A stretch of 64,000 nucleotides of DNA from Rhodovulum sp. (GTDB lineage Bacteria; Pseudomonadota; Alphaproteobacteria; Rhodobacterales; Rhodobacteraceae). Both the position numbers and the translations under genes were made by a program. Location of the stretch: assembly GCA_020637615.1 (NCBI GenBank), contig JACKKC010000001.1, forward strand, positions 1 through 64,000. Direction: 5' to 3'. Within the stretch, counting starts at the first letter, position 1, and each line of letters opens with the position of its first letter. Positions 17,362-26,140 of this stretch are shown here, piece by piece. A model generated the notes under the pieces. The model was given only the letters and a program-made list of their open reading frames with translations. It was not told where the DNA came from and made no database searches.

Positions 17362-18171
17362 TCAGGCGGCGAGCTCGTCGATCCAGACCCGGAAGCCGCT
17401 CAGGGTATTGGGCCCGAAGGTGTGCGTGAGCGGCACGTCGGCCGCGTCGCGGCCCCGCGCGATCAGCACCCGGCCCCGGCGCGGCGCATTGTTGCGCGGA
17501 TCGAAGGCCCACCAGCGCCCGCCGAGATAGACCTCCATCCAGGCGGCGAAATCCATCGGTTCGTAGGGCGGCGGCAGGCCGATGTCGCTGATGTAGCCGG
17601 TGCAGTAGCGGGCGGGGATGTTCATGCAGCGGCAGAAGGCAACCGCGAGATGGGTGAAGTCGCGGCAGACCCCGCGCCCCTCGGCATAGGTCTCGGCGGC
17701 GGTGCGGGTGGGCCGGGAATGCTCGTAGCCGAAGCGCACGTGGTCATGGACGAAGTCGCAGATCGCCTGGACCCGGCCCCAGCCCGAGGGCCCGTGCTCG
17801 AAGAGCCGCCAGGCCTCGCCGGAGAGCAGGTCGGTCTCGCAATACCGGCTGGCGAGCAGGTAGCCCAGCGTCGCGGCGGGCAGGTCCTCCACCGGGTGCT
17901 GGATCGCCGTGAGATCCACCGGATCGGTCTCGCCGTCGTCGAGGATCACCCCGTCGGTGCGCAGCACGAAGCGTCCCCGCGGGCCCACCAGCCGGCAGCA
18001 CCAGTTCCCGAAGAGGTCGCGATAGCTCTCGATCGGCACCGGCGGATCGGTCACCAGCCGATCGGGGCGCTCGAGATATCCGACACGGGAATAATGTACG
18101 TTCAGGAGCACGATCATCGGCGTGTCCTTCGGCAGCTCGTAGGTCAGTTCGCAGCCCAGCCCGATCCGCAT
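17362..18171 (-). CDS. Transglutaminase-like protein
   Basis: A 269-residue protein with an N-terminal beta domain (CELTYELPKDTPMIVLLNVHYS) and a transglutaminase core. The nucleophile is the Cys of GRGVCRDFTHLAVAFC, and the Asp is in WWAFDPRNN. Where canonical members have the catalytic His (HAW), this one reads DFAAW, apparently a subfamily trait. ATG at 18171 follows GGGGGGA and fits the alignment start. Probably a cytoplasmic peptidase or amidase-like protein; activity uncertain. Confidence 0.82.
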   Translation of the reverse strand: MRIGLGCELTYELPKDTPMIVLLNVHYSRVGYLERPDRLVTDPPVPIESYRDLFGNWCCRLVGPRGRFVLRTDGVILDDGETDPVDLTAIQHPVEDLPAATLGYLLASRYCETDLLSGEAWRLFEHGPSGWGRVQAICDFVHDHVRFGYEHSRPTRTAAETYAEGRGVCRDFTHLAVAFCRCMNIPARYCTGYISDIGLPPPYEPMDFAAWMEVYLGGRWWAFDPRNNAPRRGRVLIARGRDAADVPLTHTFGPNTLSGFRVWIDELAA

Positions 18172-18262
18172 GCCATCCCCCCGTTTCCGCCACGCAAGCC
18201 CGCCCGCCCGGCGCATCCGGGCGGCGGATTGTCACCGCGATCCGTCCGGCCGCGCGGCGGCG

Positions 18263-20080
18263 TCAGTCCTCCATGGCCTCCAGTTCGTCGATGAGGCCGG
18301 CGATGACGCCGAGGCCCTTGTCCCAGAAGGCGGGATCGGAGGCGTCGAGGCCGAAGGGTGCGAGAAGCTCCTTGTGGTGGCGCGACCCGCCGGCCTTGAG
18401 CATCTCGAAATAGCGGTCCGCGAAGCCCGGCTCGCCCTCGCGATAGACCGCATAGAGCGCGTTCACCAGCCCGTCGCCGAAGGCATAGGCATAGACGTAG
18501 AAGGGCGAATGGATGAAATGCGGGATATAGGACCAGAAGGTCTCGTAGCCCTCCATGAAGTCGAAGACCGGCCCGAGGCTCTCGGTCTGCACGCTCATCC
18601 AGAGCGCGTTGATGTCCGCGGGCGTGAGCTCGCCCTTGCGGCGTTCGGCGTGGAGCCTGCTCTCGAAGTCGTAGAAGGCGATCTGGCGCACCACCGTGTT
18701 GATCATGTCCTCGGTCTTGGAGGCGAGCAGGATCTTGCGCGCGGCCCGGTCGGGCGCGGCGTCGAGCAGCTTCTGGAAGGTCAGCATCTCGCCGAAGACC
18801 GAGGCGGTCTCGGCAAGGGTCAGCGGCGTGGAGGAGAGGAGCTCGCCCTGGCCGGCGGCGAGCACCTGATGCACGCCGTGCCCGAGCTCGTGGGCCAGCG
18901 TCATCACGTCGCGCTGCTTGCCGAGGTAGTTGAGCAGCACATAAGGGTGCACCTCGGTGATCGTGGGATGGGCGAAGGCGCCCGGGCTCTTGCCCGGCTT
19001 GACCGGGGCGTCGATCCAGCCGCGCTCGAAGAAGGGCGCGGCGATCTCGGCCATCCTCGGGTCGAAGCCGGCATAGGCGTCGAGCACGGTGGCCTTCGCG
19101 TCCTCCCAGCCGATCTTGCGGTCGTCGTCGCGCGGCAGCGGCGCGTTGCGGTCCCAGATCTCGAGCCGCTCGAGGCCGAGCCATTTCGCCTTGAGCGCGT
19201 AGTAGCGGTGCGAGAGCTTCGGATAGGCGGCCACGACCGCGTTCCTGAGGGCCTCGACCACCTCCGGCTCGACGTCGTTGGCGAGGTGGCGCGCGGATTG
19301 CGGCGCGGGCAGCTTGCGCCACCGGTCCTCGATCTCCTTCTCCTTGGCGAGCGTGTTGGTGATGCGTGCGAAGAGCGGCTGGTTGGCGCGAAAGACCGCG
19401 GCGAGTGCCTCGGCGCCGGCCCGGCGCCGGCTGCGGTCCTGCTCGCTGAGCAGGTTGAGCGTGGCCTCGAGCGGCAGGGCCTGGCCTTCGACGTCAAAAG
19501 TCATCCCGGCCAACGTCTCGTCGAAGAGCCGGTTCCAGGCCGCGGCGCCGACCACGGACTGGTCGTGCAGGAATTTCTCCAGCTCGTCGGAGAGCTGGTA
19601 GGGCTTCATCTTGCGGATGCGGTCGAGGATCGGGCGGTAGCGGGCGAGATCGGCGTTCTCCGCGAGGCGGGCGTCGAGTGCGGCATCCTCGACGCGGTTG
19701 AGCTCGAGCGCGAAGAAGACGAGCGGCGCCGAGAGGTCGGTGATGCGGCCCTGCATGTCGCCGAAGAACTTGCCGCGCCCGGCATCGGTGGTGTTCTGGA
19801 AGTACCGGAGCCCGGCATAGCTCATGATCCGGCCGGAGACGGTCTGGATGCGCTCGTAGCGGCGGATCGCCGCCAGCAGTCCGGCGGCGTCGAGATCGGC
19901 GAGCCGGCCCTCGTAATCGGCAGCGAAGGCGGCGCATTCGGCGGCGAGCCAGTCGAGGTCGCGGGCGATCTCCGGCGCGTCGGGCGCGGCATAGAGGTCG
20001 CCAAGGTCCCATTCGGGCAGGGCGCCGAGCGCCTCGGCGGCATCGGGCTCGCGGGCGTCTTGGGCGGAGGTGGCGGGCAT
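18263..20080 (-). CDS. pepF: Oligoendopeptidase F (M3 metallopeptidase)
   Basis: A 605-residue cytosolic zinc peptidase degrading short peptides. The M3 motif HELGHGVHQ (about 393-401) and the downstream Glu region (TASVFGEMLTF) are intact, as is the C-terminal SPFYVYAYAFGDGLVNALY block. The ATG at 20080 has GAGGAG eight bases upstream; an open extension to the left has no family features. Length matches PepF proteins (about 600). Confidence 0.92.
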   Translation of the reverse strand: MPATSAQDAREPDAAEALGALPEWDLGDLYAAPDAPEIARDLDWLAAECAAFAADYEGRLADLDAAGLLAAIRRYERIQTVSGRIMSYAGLRYFQNTTDAGRGKFFGDMQGRITDLSAPLVFFALELNRVEDAALDARLAENADLARYRPILDRIRKMKPYQLSDELEKFLHDQSVVGAAAWNRLFDETLAGMTFDVEGQALPLEATLNLLSEQDRSRRRAGAEALAAVFRANQPLFARITNTLAKEKEIEDRWRKLPAPQSARHLANDVEPEVVEALRNAVVAAYPKLSHRYYALKAKWLGLERLEIWDRNAPLPRDDDRKIGWEDAKATVLDAYAGFDPRMAEIAAPFFERGWIDAPVKPGKSPGAFAHPTITEVHPYVLLNYLGKQRDVMTLAHELGHGVHQVLAAGQGELLSSTPLTLAETASVFGEMLTFQKLLDAAPDRAARKILLASKTEDMINTVVRQIAFYDFESRLHAERRKGELTPADINALWMSVQTESLGPVFDFMEGYETFWSYIPHFIHSPFYVYAYAFGDGLVNALYAVYREGEPGFADRYFEMLKAGGSRHHKELLAPFGLDASDPAFWDKGLGVIAGLIDELEAMED

Positions 20081-20160
20081 GGGGGCTCCTCGGTTCGGGT
20101 CCGGGCTGAGATAGGCGCTCGCGCCGCCGCTGTCGAGGCGGCGACCGGCAGCCCCCGAGG

Positions 20161-20451
20161 TCACATTCCGTCGATGATCGCGACCGTGCATTTCGCGGCG
20201 CCGAGGCGGATCGCCTTGACCGGGGCGTAATCGGGATCCTCGGCGAAGGCGCGCGCCGCGGCCATGTCGGGAAAGCGGATCACCACGAGGCGGGTGGGGG
20301 ACCAGAGCTCGTTCTCGAGGGTCTCCAGGGCGCCGCCGCGGGCGAGGTATTCGCCGCCGTGCTTCTCGGCGAGCGGCCTAGCGAGCGCCTTGTAGCGGTC
20401 ATAGGCGGCGGTGTCGTGGATTTGCGTGTCGACGATCAGATAGGCGGGCAC
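20161..20451 (-). CDS. DUF1330 dimeric alpha/beta-barrel protein
   Basis: A 96-residue protein starting MPAYLIVDTQIHD, with YDRYKALARPLAEKHGGEYLARGG and the RLVVIRFPDMAAARAFAEDPDY segment, all hallmarks of DUF1330 (ferredoxin-like, dimeric). Its biochemical role is not established. It lies between pepF and the winged-helix regulator, transcribed the same way, with its own ribosome site (AAGGAGG). Confidence 0.85.
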   Translation of the reverse strand: MPAYLIVDTQIHDTAAYDRYKALARPLAEKHGGEYLARGGALETLENELWSPTRLVVIRFPDMAAARAFAEDPDYAPVKAIRLGAAKCTVAIIDGM

Positions 20452-20544
20452 GGGCGGCCTCCTTGCAGTCCCCGAGGGGGATCACGAAGCTAGCGCGACG
20501 TCCGGCCGGCGGCCATACCGCGACGGTGTGCTCGGGCCGAGCCC

Positions 20545-22107
20545 CTAGTGTCTGAAGCCCAATGCCGTCAGCGCGCGGCGCAGGTCGCTGCGGATCTTCT
20601 CGTCCCGGAAGGGGAACGCCGCGAAGAACGCCTCGATCGAGGCATCCTTGCGGCGCGCGAAGCTCTGTTCGGCCCAGTAGCGCGCCTCCATCGGCTTGCC
20701 GGCGATCTCGTTGATCGCCGCGGCCACCGCGCAGATCAGATAATGGGCGCCGGGCGTGCGGGCGCCCTGGCTCGACCAGCGCGCGGCCTCCTCGAGCTCG
20801 CCGAGGTGGAGCTGGGCGAGACCGGTGGCCGATTTCATGGCGTAGAGGAACGGGTCGAGCGGGCTCAGCGTGATCGCCCTGGAGAGATTGGCCAGCGCGG
20901 CGGCGCCCTCGCCGGCCATGATGTCCGCCCAGCCATGGGCATAGAAGCCCTGCGCGAAGCTCGGGCTCAGGCTCAGCGACCGTTCCAGCCAGGCCTGGCC
21001 GGCGGCCGGATCGCCGCGCAGCCAATGGGCGCGCCCGAAGTTGAAATTGCCGAAGGGATCCATGGGGTCGAGGGAAACGGAGCGCTCGGCATGGCGGCGG
21101 GCGTTCTCGATATCCGCGGCGCGGTCCGATCCGTAGCGGAGGAAGGCCGACTGGAAGCTCGTGAAGGACCGCGCCGCATGCGCGCGGGCGAAGAGTGGGT
21201 CGAGCTCGGTCGCCCGGGCGAAATGTCCGGCCGCCAGGTCGTTGTCGGCCCGGTTGAACCGGTACATGTGCTGCAGCCCGAGGTGGTAGCAGCTCCAGGC
21301 GTCGAGCGATTCCGGGCTGAGCAGCCGCGCCATCTGCGCCTCGTGCTGCGGGACATGGAGCTCGAGCGCGGAGGTGACCAGGATCACGATCTCTTCGCGG
21401 ATGCCGTGGACGTCGTCGATGCTGCCGCTCAGGCGGTCGCCCCAGATCACGTGGCCCGTGCTGCATTCGGCCAGCTCCACCGTGATCGCGAGATCGCCGT
21501 CGAAAAGCTCGACATCGCCCGTCAGCAGGTATTTCGCGCCGAGCGCCTCGCCGATCGCGGCGAAATCCCGTTCGGTTTCGCGGAAGCGGAAGCTGGAGCC
21601 GCGCGCGATCACCTTCAGCCAGCGCAGGCGCGAGAGGCTCGCGATCAGCTCGCTCGGGATCGCATCCGCGATCGCCGAATAGCTCTCCGAGCCCCCGATC
21701 AGCGTGAAGGGCAGCACCGCCACCGTCGGCCGCTGGCCGGTTTCGCCCGTCGCGGCGAGGGTCACCGGTTCTTCGGTGTCCCGGACCTGGGCCGTGGCGC
21801 GGACGGTCCGGGTGGCGACGAAGCGGAAGCCCCGACCGTGCACGGTGCGGATGTATCGCTGCTCGCTCCCGCTGTCGCCGAGCGCCTTGCGCGCCGTCTT
21901 GAGCACGGTCGAGATCGCGGCGTCGGAGACGATCCGCCCGTCCCAGAGCTTTTCGACCAGCTCGTCCTTGCCGATCAGGCGGTCCGAATTCTCGACGAGG
22001 TAGCAGAGCATCGCGAAGGCGCGGGGCTCGACCGCGATCGCCTCGCCGCCGCGCAGAAGCTCTCCGAGATCGAGATCGAGCGTAAAATCGTCGAACCGGT
22101 ACTGCAT
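20545..22107 (-). CDS. Winged-helix/TolB-like/TPR transcriptional regulator (module A)
   Basis: A 520-residue cytoplasmic regulator. Residues 1-100 are an OmpR/PhoB-type winged helix (GKDELVEKLWDGRIVSDAAI, RYIRTVHGRGFRFVA); about 125-240 a TolB-like domain (RPTVAVLPF); the rest a run of TPR helices including RATELDPLFARAHAARSF and LSPSFAQGFYAHGW. No receiver or membrane segment is seen, so input probably comes through the TPR part. ATG at 22107 was chosen over GTG at 22116 because AAGGTG lies seven bases before it. It is divergent from the methyltransferase-OsmC-flavoprotein genes and is the obvious candidate regulator. Paralogous winged helices occur at 43882 and 45876. Confidence 0.85.
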   Translation of the reverse strand: MQYRFDDFTLDLDLGELLRGGEAIAVEPRAFAMLCYLVENSDRLIGKDELVEKLWDGRIVSDAAISTVLKTARKALGDSGSEQRYIRTVHGRGFRFVATRTVRATAQVRDTEEPVTLAATGETGQRPTVAVLPFTLIGGSESYSAIADAIPSELIASLSRLRWLKVIARGSSFRFRETERDFAAIGEALGAKYLLTGDVELFDGDLAITVELAECSTGHVIWGDRLSGSIDDVHGIREEIVILVTSALELHVPQHEAQMARLLSPESLDAWSCYHLGLQHMYRFNRADNDLAAGHFARATELDPLFARAHAARSFTSFQSAFLRYGSDRAADIENARRHAERSVSLDPMDPFGNFNFGRAHWLRGDPAAGQAWLERSLSLSPSFAQGFYAHGWADIMAGEGAAALANLSRAITLSPLDPFLYAMKSATGLAQLHLGELEEAARWSSQGARTPGAHYLICAVAAAINEIAGKPMEARYWAEQSFARRKDASIEAFFAAFPFRDEKIRSDLRRALTALGFRH

Positions 22108-22123
22108 CTTCGGCACCTTGGCA

Positions 22124-22137
22124 GAACTCAGGAGTTC
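22124..22137. promoter_or_regulatory. GAACTC-AG-GAGTTC dyad in the divergent promoter region
   Basis: A perfect inverted repeat of 6-bp arms in the 125-base gap between the winged-helix regulator and the methyltransferase gene, just upstream of the regulator's ribosome site. A plausible operator; the binding protein is unknown. Confidence 0.4.
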
Positions 22138-22232
22138 AACAGGAAACTCTCAGACCCTTCTCAAGCAGGCAAGCGCCCTTTGTCCTATCCCGTATCCAGC
22201 GCCGGACGATCCGGCAGTCGGGAGACGGAACC

Positions 22233-23117
22233 ATGACACTGCACGCACACGATCGCATCCAGCCGGCCGACACCGAGCTCGTCGCATTCTGGAACGAGGT
22301 CCTCGCGCCGAAATTCGTCCGGTACCGCCACATCCTCGTCGGCGGCCTCTCGCGGCACAGCGCCGCCGTGATGCCGGCGCTCGACATCGCGCCGGGCGAT
22401 TCCGCGCTCGATGTCGGATGCGGCTTCGGCGACACCGCGGTCGAGATCGCCGGCCGGGTCGGGCCCGAGGGCGCGGTCCTGGGCATCGATTGCTGCGACG
22501 CCTTCCTCGATCAGGCCCGAAGCCTTGCGGAAGCGGGCAGCGTTGCCAACGTCCGCTTCGAGCGGGGCGATGCCGAGATCGGGCTGGAGGAAGGCGTCCA
22601 TGACTTCGTCTTCTCGCGCTTCGGGACGATGTTCTTCGCCAACCCGGTCCGGGGGCTGCGCTCGATGCGCAAGGCCCTGAAGCCCGGCGGCCGGATCGCC
22701 CATATCGTCTGGCGCCGGCGCGAGGACAATCCCTGGGTGAACGCGCCCCATGCGGTGCTGCGGAAGTTCCTGCCGGCGCCGGGCGAGGACGCCCGGACCT
22801 GCGGCCCGGGGCCGTTCTCGATGGCGAGCGAGGAGGTGACGCGCGCCCAGATGGCGGCGGCCGGCTTCACCGACATCGCCTTCCGGCGGATCGACGCCAA
22901 GGTGATGGTGGGACGCGACATCGAGGATGCCATCGGCTTCCAGCTCGCCATCGGCCCGGCGGGCGAGACCTTCCGCGCGGCCGGTCCGCGCGCCGAGGCG
23001 ATGCGCCCGGAGATCGACCGGGCGCTGGCCGAGCTCTTCGCCGGCGTCGAGCGGACGCAGGAGGGGTTCTGGATGGAGAGCTCCTCCTGGCTGATCACCG
23101 CCCGCGCCCCGGAATGA
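22233..23117 (+). CDS. Class I SAM-dependent methyltransferase
   Basis: A 294-residue methyltransferase of the UbiE/Methyltransf_25 type. Motif I is ALDVGCGFGDTAVEIAG (58-74), the acidic end of strand 2 is LGIDCCDAF, and the late motif LRSMRKALKPGGRIAHIVWRR is present. First gene of the module A operon, divergent from the winged-helix regulator. Acceptor unknown; it could modify a small lipophilic or thiol compound handled by the neighbouring OsmC and flavoprotein, which is inference. Confidence 0.85.
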   Translation: MTLHAHDRIQPADTELVAFWNEVLAPKFVRYRHILVGGLSRHSAAVMPALDIAPGDSALDVGCGFGDTAVEIAGRVGPEGAVLGIDCCDAFLDQARSLAEAGSVANVRFERGDAEIGLEEGVHDFVFSRFGTMFFANPVRGLRSMRKALKPGGRIAHIVWRRREDNPWVNAPHAVLRKFLPAPGEDARTCGPGPFSMASEEVTRAQMAAAGFTDIAFRRIDAKVMVGRDIEDAIGFQLAIGPAGETFRAAGPRAEAMRPEIDRALAELFAGVERTQEGFWMESSSWLITARAPE

Positions 23118-23268
23118 CGCGGCCCTGAGAATGCCGCGGGACCGGTGCCGCGCCCTGGCACCGCCTCCCGCCCCCGCCCTGATCCTGGCGACAGGACCAG
23201 CCGGAAGCGGCGCGCCGCCGCCGCTCCGAAACCCTCACGACCAACCCCGAACCCAAAGGACCAGAACC

Positions 23269-23841
23269 ATGACCTTCGAGACGAAAATCTCCGGCGCCCC
23301 CGTCGACAACGGCGTCGACACCGCCTCGCTGATCGGCGCCCGCGCCGCCTTCGAACAGGCGCCCGAAGCCGCGAGCTTCACCTTCCGCAGCAGCTGCGAC
23401 TGGATCACCGGCACGCAGAACCGCAACACGCTGAACGGCTACTTCGGCCTCGGCCAGGAGCATGCCCGCAAGCAGACCTTCACGATCGCTTCCGATCATC
23501 CCGAGGTCTTCCATGCCGCCGACACCGCGCCGACCCCGCCGGAGATCCTGCTCTCGGCACTCGCCAGCTGCCTGACGGGGGGCCTCGCCGCCGTCGCCCA
23601 GCATCGCGGGATCAAGCTCCACGCGGCGCGCGCCATCGTCGAGGGCGACATCGACGTCCGCGGCATCCTCGGCATGGATCCGGACATCCGCAACGGCTTC
23701 TCGGCGATCCGGGTCAGGTTCGAGATCAGCGCCGACGCCTCCGACGCGGAGATCGCCGCGCTGGTCGCCCAGTCCCAGAAGCGGTCGGCGGTCTTCGACA
23801 TGCTGACCAACCCGACCAACGTCGTGGTCGAGGTCGCCTGA
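23269..23841 (+). CDS. OsmC-family protein (module A)
   Basis: A 190-residue OsmC/Ohr-fold protein, the family of thiol-dependent hydroperoxide reductases. Two candidate reactive cysteines are C43 (SSCDW) and C101 (ALASCLTGG), and TPPEILLSALASC is the family core. It is closely similar to the module B protein at 43096 (shared LSALASCLTGG, VAAVAQHRGI or LAAVAQHRGI, NGFSAIRV and AQSQKRSAVFD). AAAGGA precedes the ATG at about 10 bases. It lies 28 bases upstream of the flavoprotein gene. Confidence 0.88.
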   Translation: MTFETKISGAPVDNGVDTASLIGARAAFEQAPEAASFTFRSSCDWITGTQNRNTLNGYFGLGQEHARKQTFTIASDHPEVFHAADTAPTPPEILLSALASCLTGGLAAVAQHRGIKLHAARAIVEGDIDVRGILGMDPDIRNGFSAIRVRFEISADASDAEIAALVAQSQKRSAVFDMLTNPTNVVVEVA

Positions 23842-23869
23842 TCGCGACGCCGGCAAGGAGTGGCTTTCC

Positions 23870-25105
23870 ATGAAACGGATCCAGACGATCGTCATCGGCG
23901 CCGGCCAGGCCGGCCTCGCGATGAGCCACTGCCTGTCGGAGCGGGGGATCGCCCATGTGGTGATCGAGCGCGGAGAGGTCGCGAATTCCTGGCGCCACGA
24001 ACGCTGGGACAGCCTGCGGCTTCTCACCCCCAACTGGCAAAGCCGGCTGCCCGGCTTTGCCTATGCCGGGCCGGACCCCGACGGCTTCATGAGCCTGCCG
24101 CAGGTCGTCCGCCATCTTTCCGATTATGCACGCGCCAGCCGCGCGCCGGTCGAGGAACGCACCCGCGTCACCTCGGTCACGATCGACGGAGGCGGCTATC
24201 GCGTCGCCACCGACCGCGGTGACTGGGCCTGCCGGTCGCTGGTCATCGCCTCGGGCGCCTGCAACCTCGCAAGCCTGCCCGCCTGCGCCGCCGGTCTGCC
24301 CGACGGCATCGCCCAGTTCACGGCGCTGCAATATCGCGGCCCGGCCCAGCTGGCGGCCGGCGGCGTCCTGATCGTCGGCGCCTCGGCGACCGGGGTGCAG
24401 CTCGCCGCCGAGATCCGCGCGGCCGGCCATGCGGTGACCCTGGCGGCGGGCGAGCATGTCCGCATGCCGCGGCACTACCGCGGCCGCGACATCCAGTGGT
24501 GGATGGACCGCGCCGGCATCCACGACGCCGGTCACGACGCGGTCGACGACCCGGAGCGCGTGCGCCGGCTTCCCTCGGCGCAGCTCGCCGGAACCTCGGA
24601 GCGACGGTTCTTCGATCTCAATTCCCTCCAGGACGCGGGCGTGGAGATCGTCGGGCGGCTCTCGGCGATCCGCGACGGCCAGGCGCTCTTTTCCGGAGCG
24701 CTGGCCAATTGCTGCGCCCTCTCGGACCAGAAGATGAACCGCCTGCTCGCGACGCTTGACGAATGGGCGGAGCGGGCGCAGCCTGAAGGGCTGCAGGGCA
24801 TCGAGCGCTTCGCGCCGACGCGGGTCCCGAACCCGCCGCGGCTGACCCAGGATCTGACCCGGGGGAAGTTCCGGACCGTGATCTGGGCGACGGGCTTCCG
24901 GCCCGACCACGGCTGGCTTCATGCGCCGGTCTTCGACCGCAAGGGCCGTCTCGCCCATCGCGAAGGCGTGGTCGCGCCGGGCCTCTATGCGCTCGGCCTG
25001 CCATTCCTGCGCCGCCGCAACTCGGCGCTGATCGACGGGGTAGGGGCGGACGCCGCCCATCTCGCAGACCACATCGCCGGAACCCGCGGCCGGTTGGCCG
25101 CCTGA
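23870..25105 (+). CDS. CzcO-like FAD/NAD(P)-binding oxidoreductase (module A)
   Basis: A 411-residue flavoprotein of the flavin monooxygenase/CzcO type. The FAD Rossmann motif is VIGAGQAGLAMSHCL (8-22), the second dinucleotide motif is VLIVGASATGVQLA, and the late ATG motif is VIWATGFRPDHGWL. RHERWDSLRLLTPNW is the family segment after the first strand. Very similar in length and motifs to the module B copy at 41514, so the pair is paralogous. Cotranscribed between two OsmC-fold genes. Substrate unknown. Confidence 0.88.
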   Translation: MKRIQTIVIGAGQAGLAMSHCLSERGIAHVVIERGEVANSWRHERWDSLRLLTPNWQSRLPGFAYAGPDPDGFMSLPQVVRHLSDYARASRAPVEERTRVTSVTIDGGGYRVATDRGDWACRSLVIASGACNLASLPACAAGLPDGIAQFTALQYRGPAQLAAGGVLIVGASATGVQLAAEIRAAGHAVTLAAGEHVRMPRHYRGRDIQWWMDRAGIHDAGHDAVDDPERVRRLPSAQLAGTSERRFFDLNSLQDAGVEIVGRLSAIRDGQALFSGALANCCALSDQKMNRLLATLDEWAERAQPEGLQGIERFAPTRVPNPPRLTQDLTRGKFRTVIWATGFRPDHGWLHAPVFDRKGRLAHREGVVAPGLYALGLPFLRRRNSALIDGVGADAAHLADHIAGTRGRLAA

Positions 25106-25119
25106 AAGGAGCTACGACC

Positions 25120-25686
25120 ATGAATGCCACCAGAACCGCGAATGTCCTGCCCGCCGAAGAGGCCGGCGACGGCGACCGCGACGCCTTCATCCGGCACGCC
25201 CAGAACCGGGTGATCGAGCGGATCCGGGAGGACGTCGAGGCGGCGCGCAGCACGATCGTTGCCGTCGGCGAGATCGGCGAGGGCCTCGCCTGCCACGTCC
25301 GGCAGGGGAAATACACGGCGACGCTCGACTTCGGCCCGGGAATGGGCGGGAACAGCGAAGGGCCCTCGCCCGGATTTCATGCCCGTGCGGCGGTCTGCGG
25401 CTGCGTGGCGATGGGCGTGAAGATGCTCGCGGCCCGCGAGGGACTGGCATTCCGCAAGGTCACCGTCACGGTCGAGACCGACTTCGACGACGCGGCCCTG
25501 TTCGGCCTGAGCCCTTCGACCGCGGCGCCGACGGAGACCCGGGTCGCCATCGCGATCGAGAGCGACGAGGAGGAAGCGCGGATCCGCGCGCTGGTGGACC
25601 GCGCGCTCGAGATGGACCCCTGGTACCTGGCGCTGCGCGATGCGCAGCGCGTCCGCCCCGCCCTGTCGGTATCGCCCGGGCCGTGA
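25120..25686 (+). CDS. Divergent OsmC-like protein (module A)
   Basis: A 188-residue protein with a charged N-terminal extension of about 60 residues and a C-terminal OsmC-like part: FGPGMGGNSEGPSPGFHARA then CGCVAMGVKMLAAREGLAF, the usual helix position of the reactive Cys (here C93/C95), then VTVTVETDFDD and RIRALVDRAL. It lacks the first cysteine of the neighbouring OsmC. AAAGGAG lies before the ATG, 14 bases after the flavoprotein stop. Assignment rests on motif spacing by eye; moderately sure. Confidence 0.65.
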   Translation: MNATRTANVLPAEEAGDGDRDAFIRHAQNRVIERIREDVEAARSTIVAVGEIGEGLACHVRQGKYTATLDFGPGMGGNSEGPSPGFHARAAVCGCVAMGVKMLAAREGLAFRKVTVTVETDFDDAALFGLSPSTAAPTETRVAIAIESDEEEARIRALVDRALEMDPWYLALRDAQRVRPALSVSPGP

Positions 25687-26140
25687 CCGGCGCCGGTTCG
25701 AGGTGAGTTCTGAAGGGGTATCTAGAAAATCTGTGTAATAACAATATATTGAGAGGCGTTTCATCGTGAAACGCCCTCCTGACCGGCGCGCCGATACCTG
25801 CGGCCCTTCCACCTTGCCGGCGCTGGGGACCCCGGCCCGAGCCTCGGGACAGGAAGAAGGCCGCGCCCCGTGCGGCCCGCATTACCTTCTCCCGGACCGA
25901 AAAGGCGAGGCGCCGGTGGCGCGTCGCCCGGTCCGGTCGCCCGAAGGCGCAAGCCGCAGGGCGAGGGGCGTGCAGCTTCACCATTGGTTGAGGATCGGGA
26001 CGGGTCGGCCCTGGACGGCGCGCAAGGCGCGCCGGCCCCCCGCAGGGCCGGCGCGGCCCGATCGACACCGATCGGGCAGGGGACGTTCGGCCTGCGTGGG
26101 ATAAGGGCCGATGGCGTGCCTCGCTCGGAGCGAGGCCCAA
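25687..26140. other. Convergent intergenic region with an AT-rich island and four hairpins
   Basis: 454 bases between the convergent module A operon and the ABC permease. Bases about 25717-25752 are strikingly AT-rich (TCTAGAAAATCTGTGTAATA and following ATATATTG). The perfect hairpin GGCGTTTCA/TGAAACGCC (25755-25763 / 25767-25775) follows. Further stems are GCGCCGGCCC/GGGCCGGCGC (26029-26038 / 26045-26054), CCCGATCG/CGATCGGG (26057-26064 / 26069-26076) and GCCTCGCT/AGCGAGGC (26118-26125 / 26129-26136). The last lies just after the permease stop and may terminate it. No gene is recognised. Confidence 0.6.

Noticed and set aside
16339..18294. 651-codon + strand frame across the DMT and transglutaminase genes
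   Set aside because: Charged repetitive shadow sequence; the minus-strand proteins carry clear family motifs.
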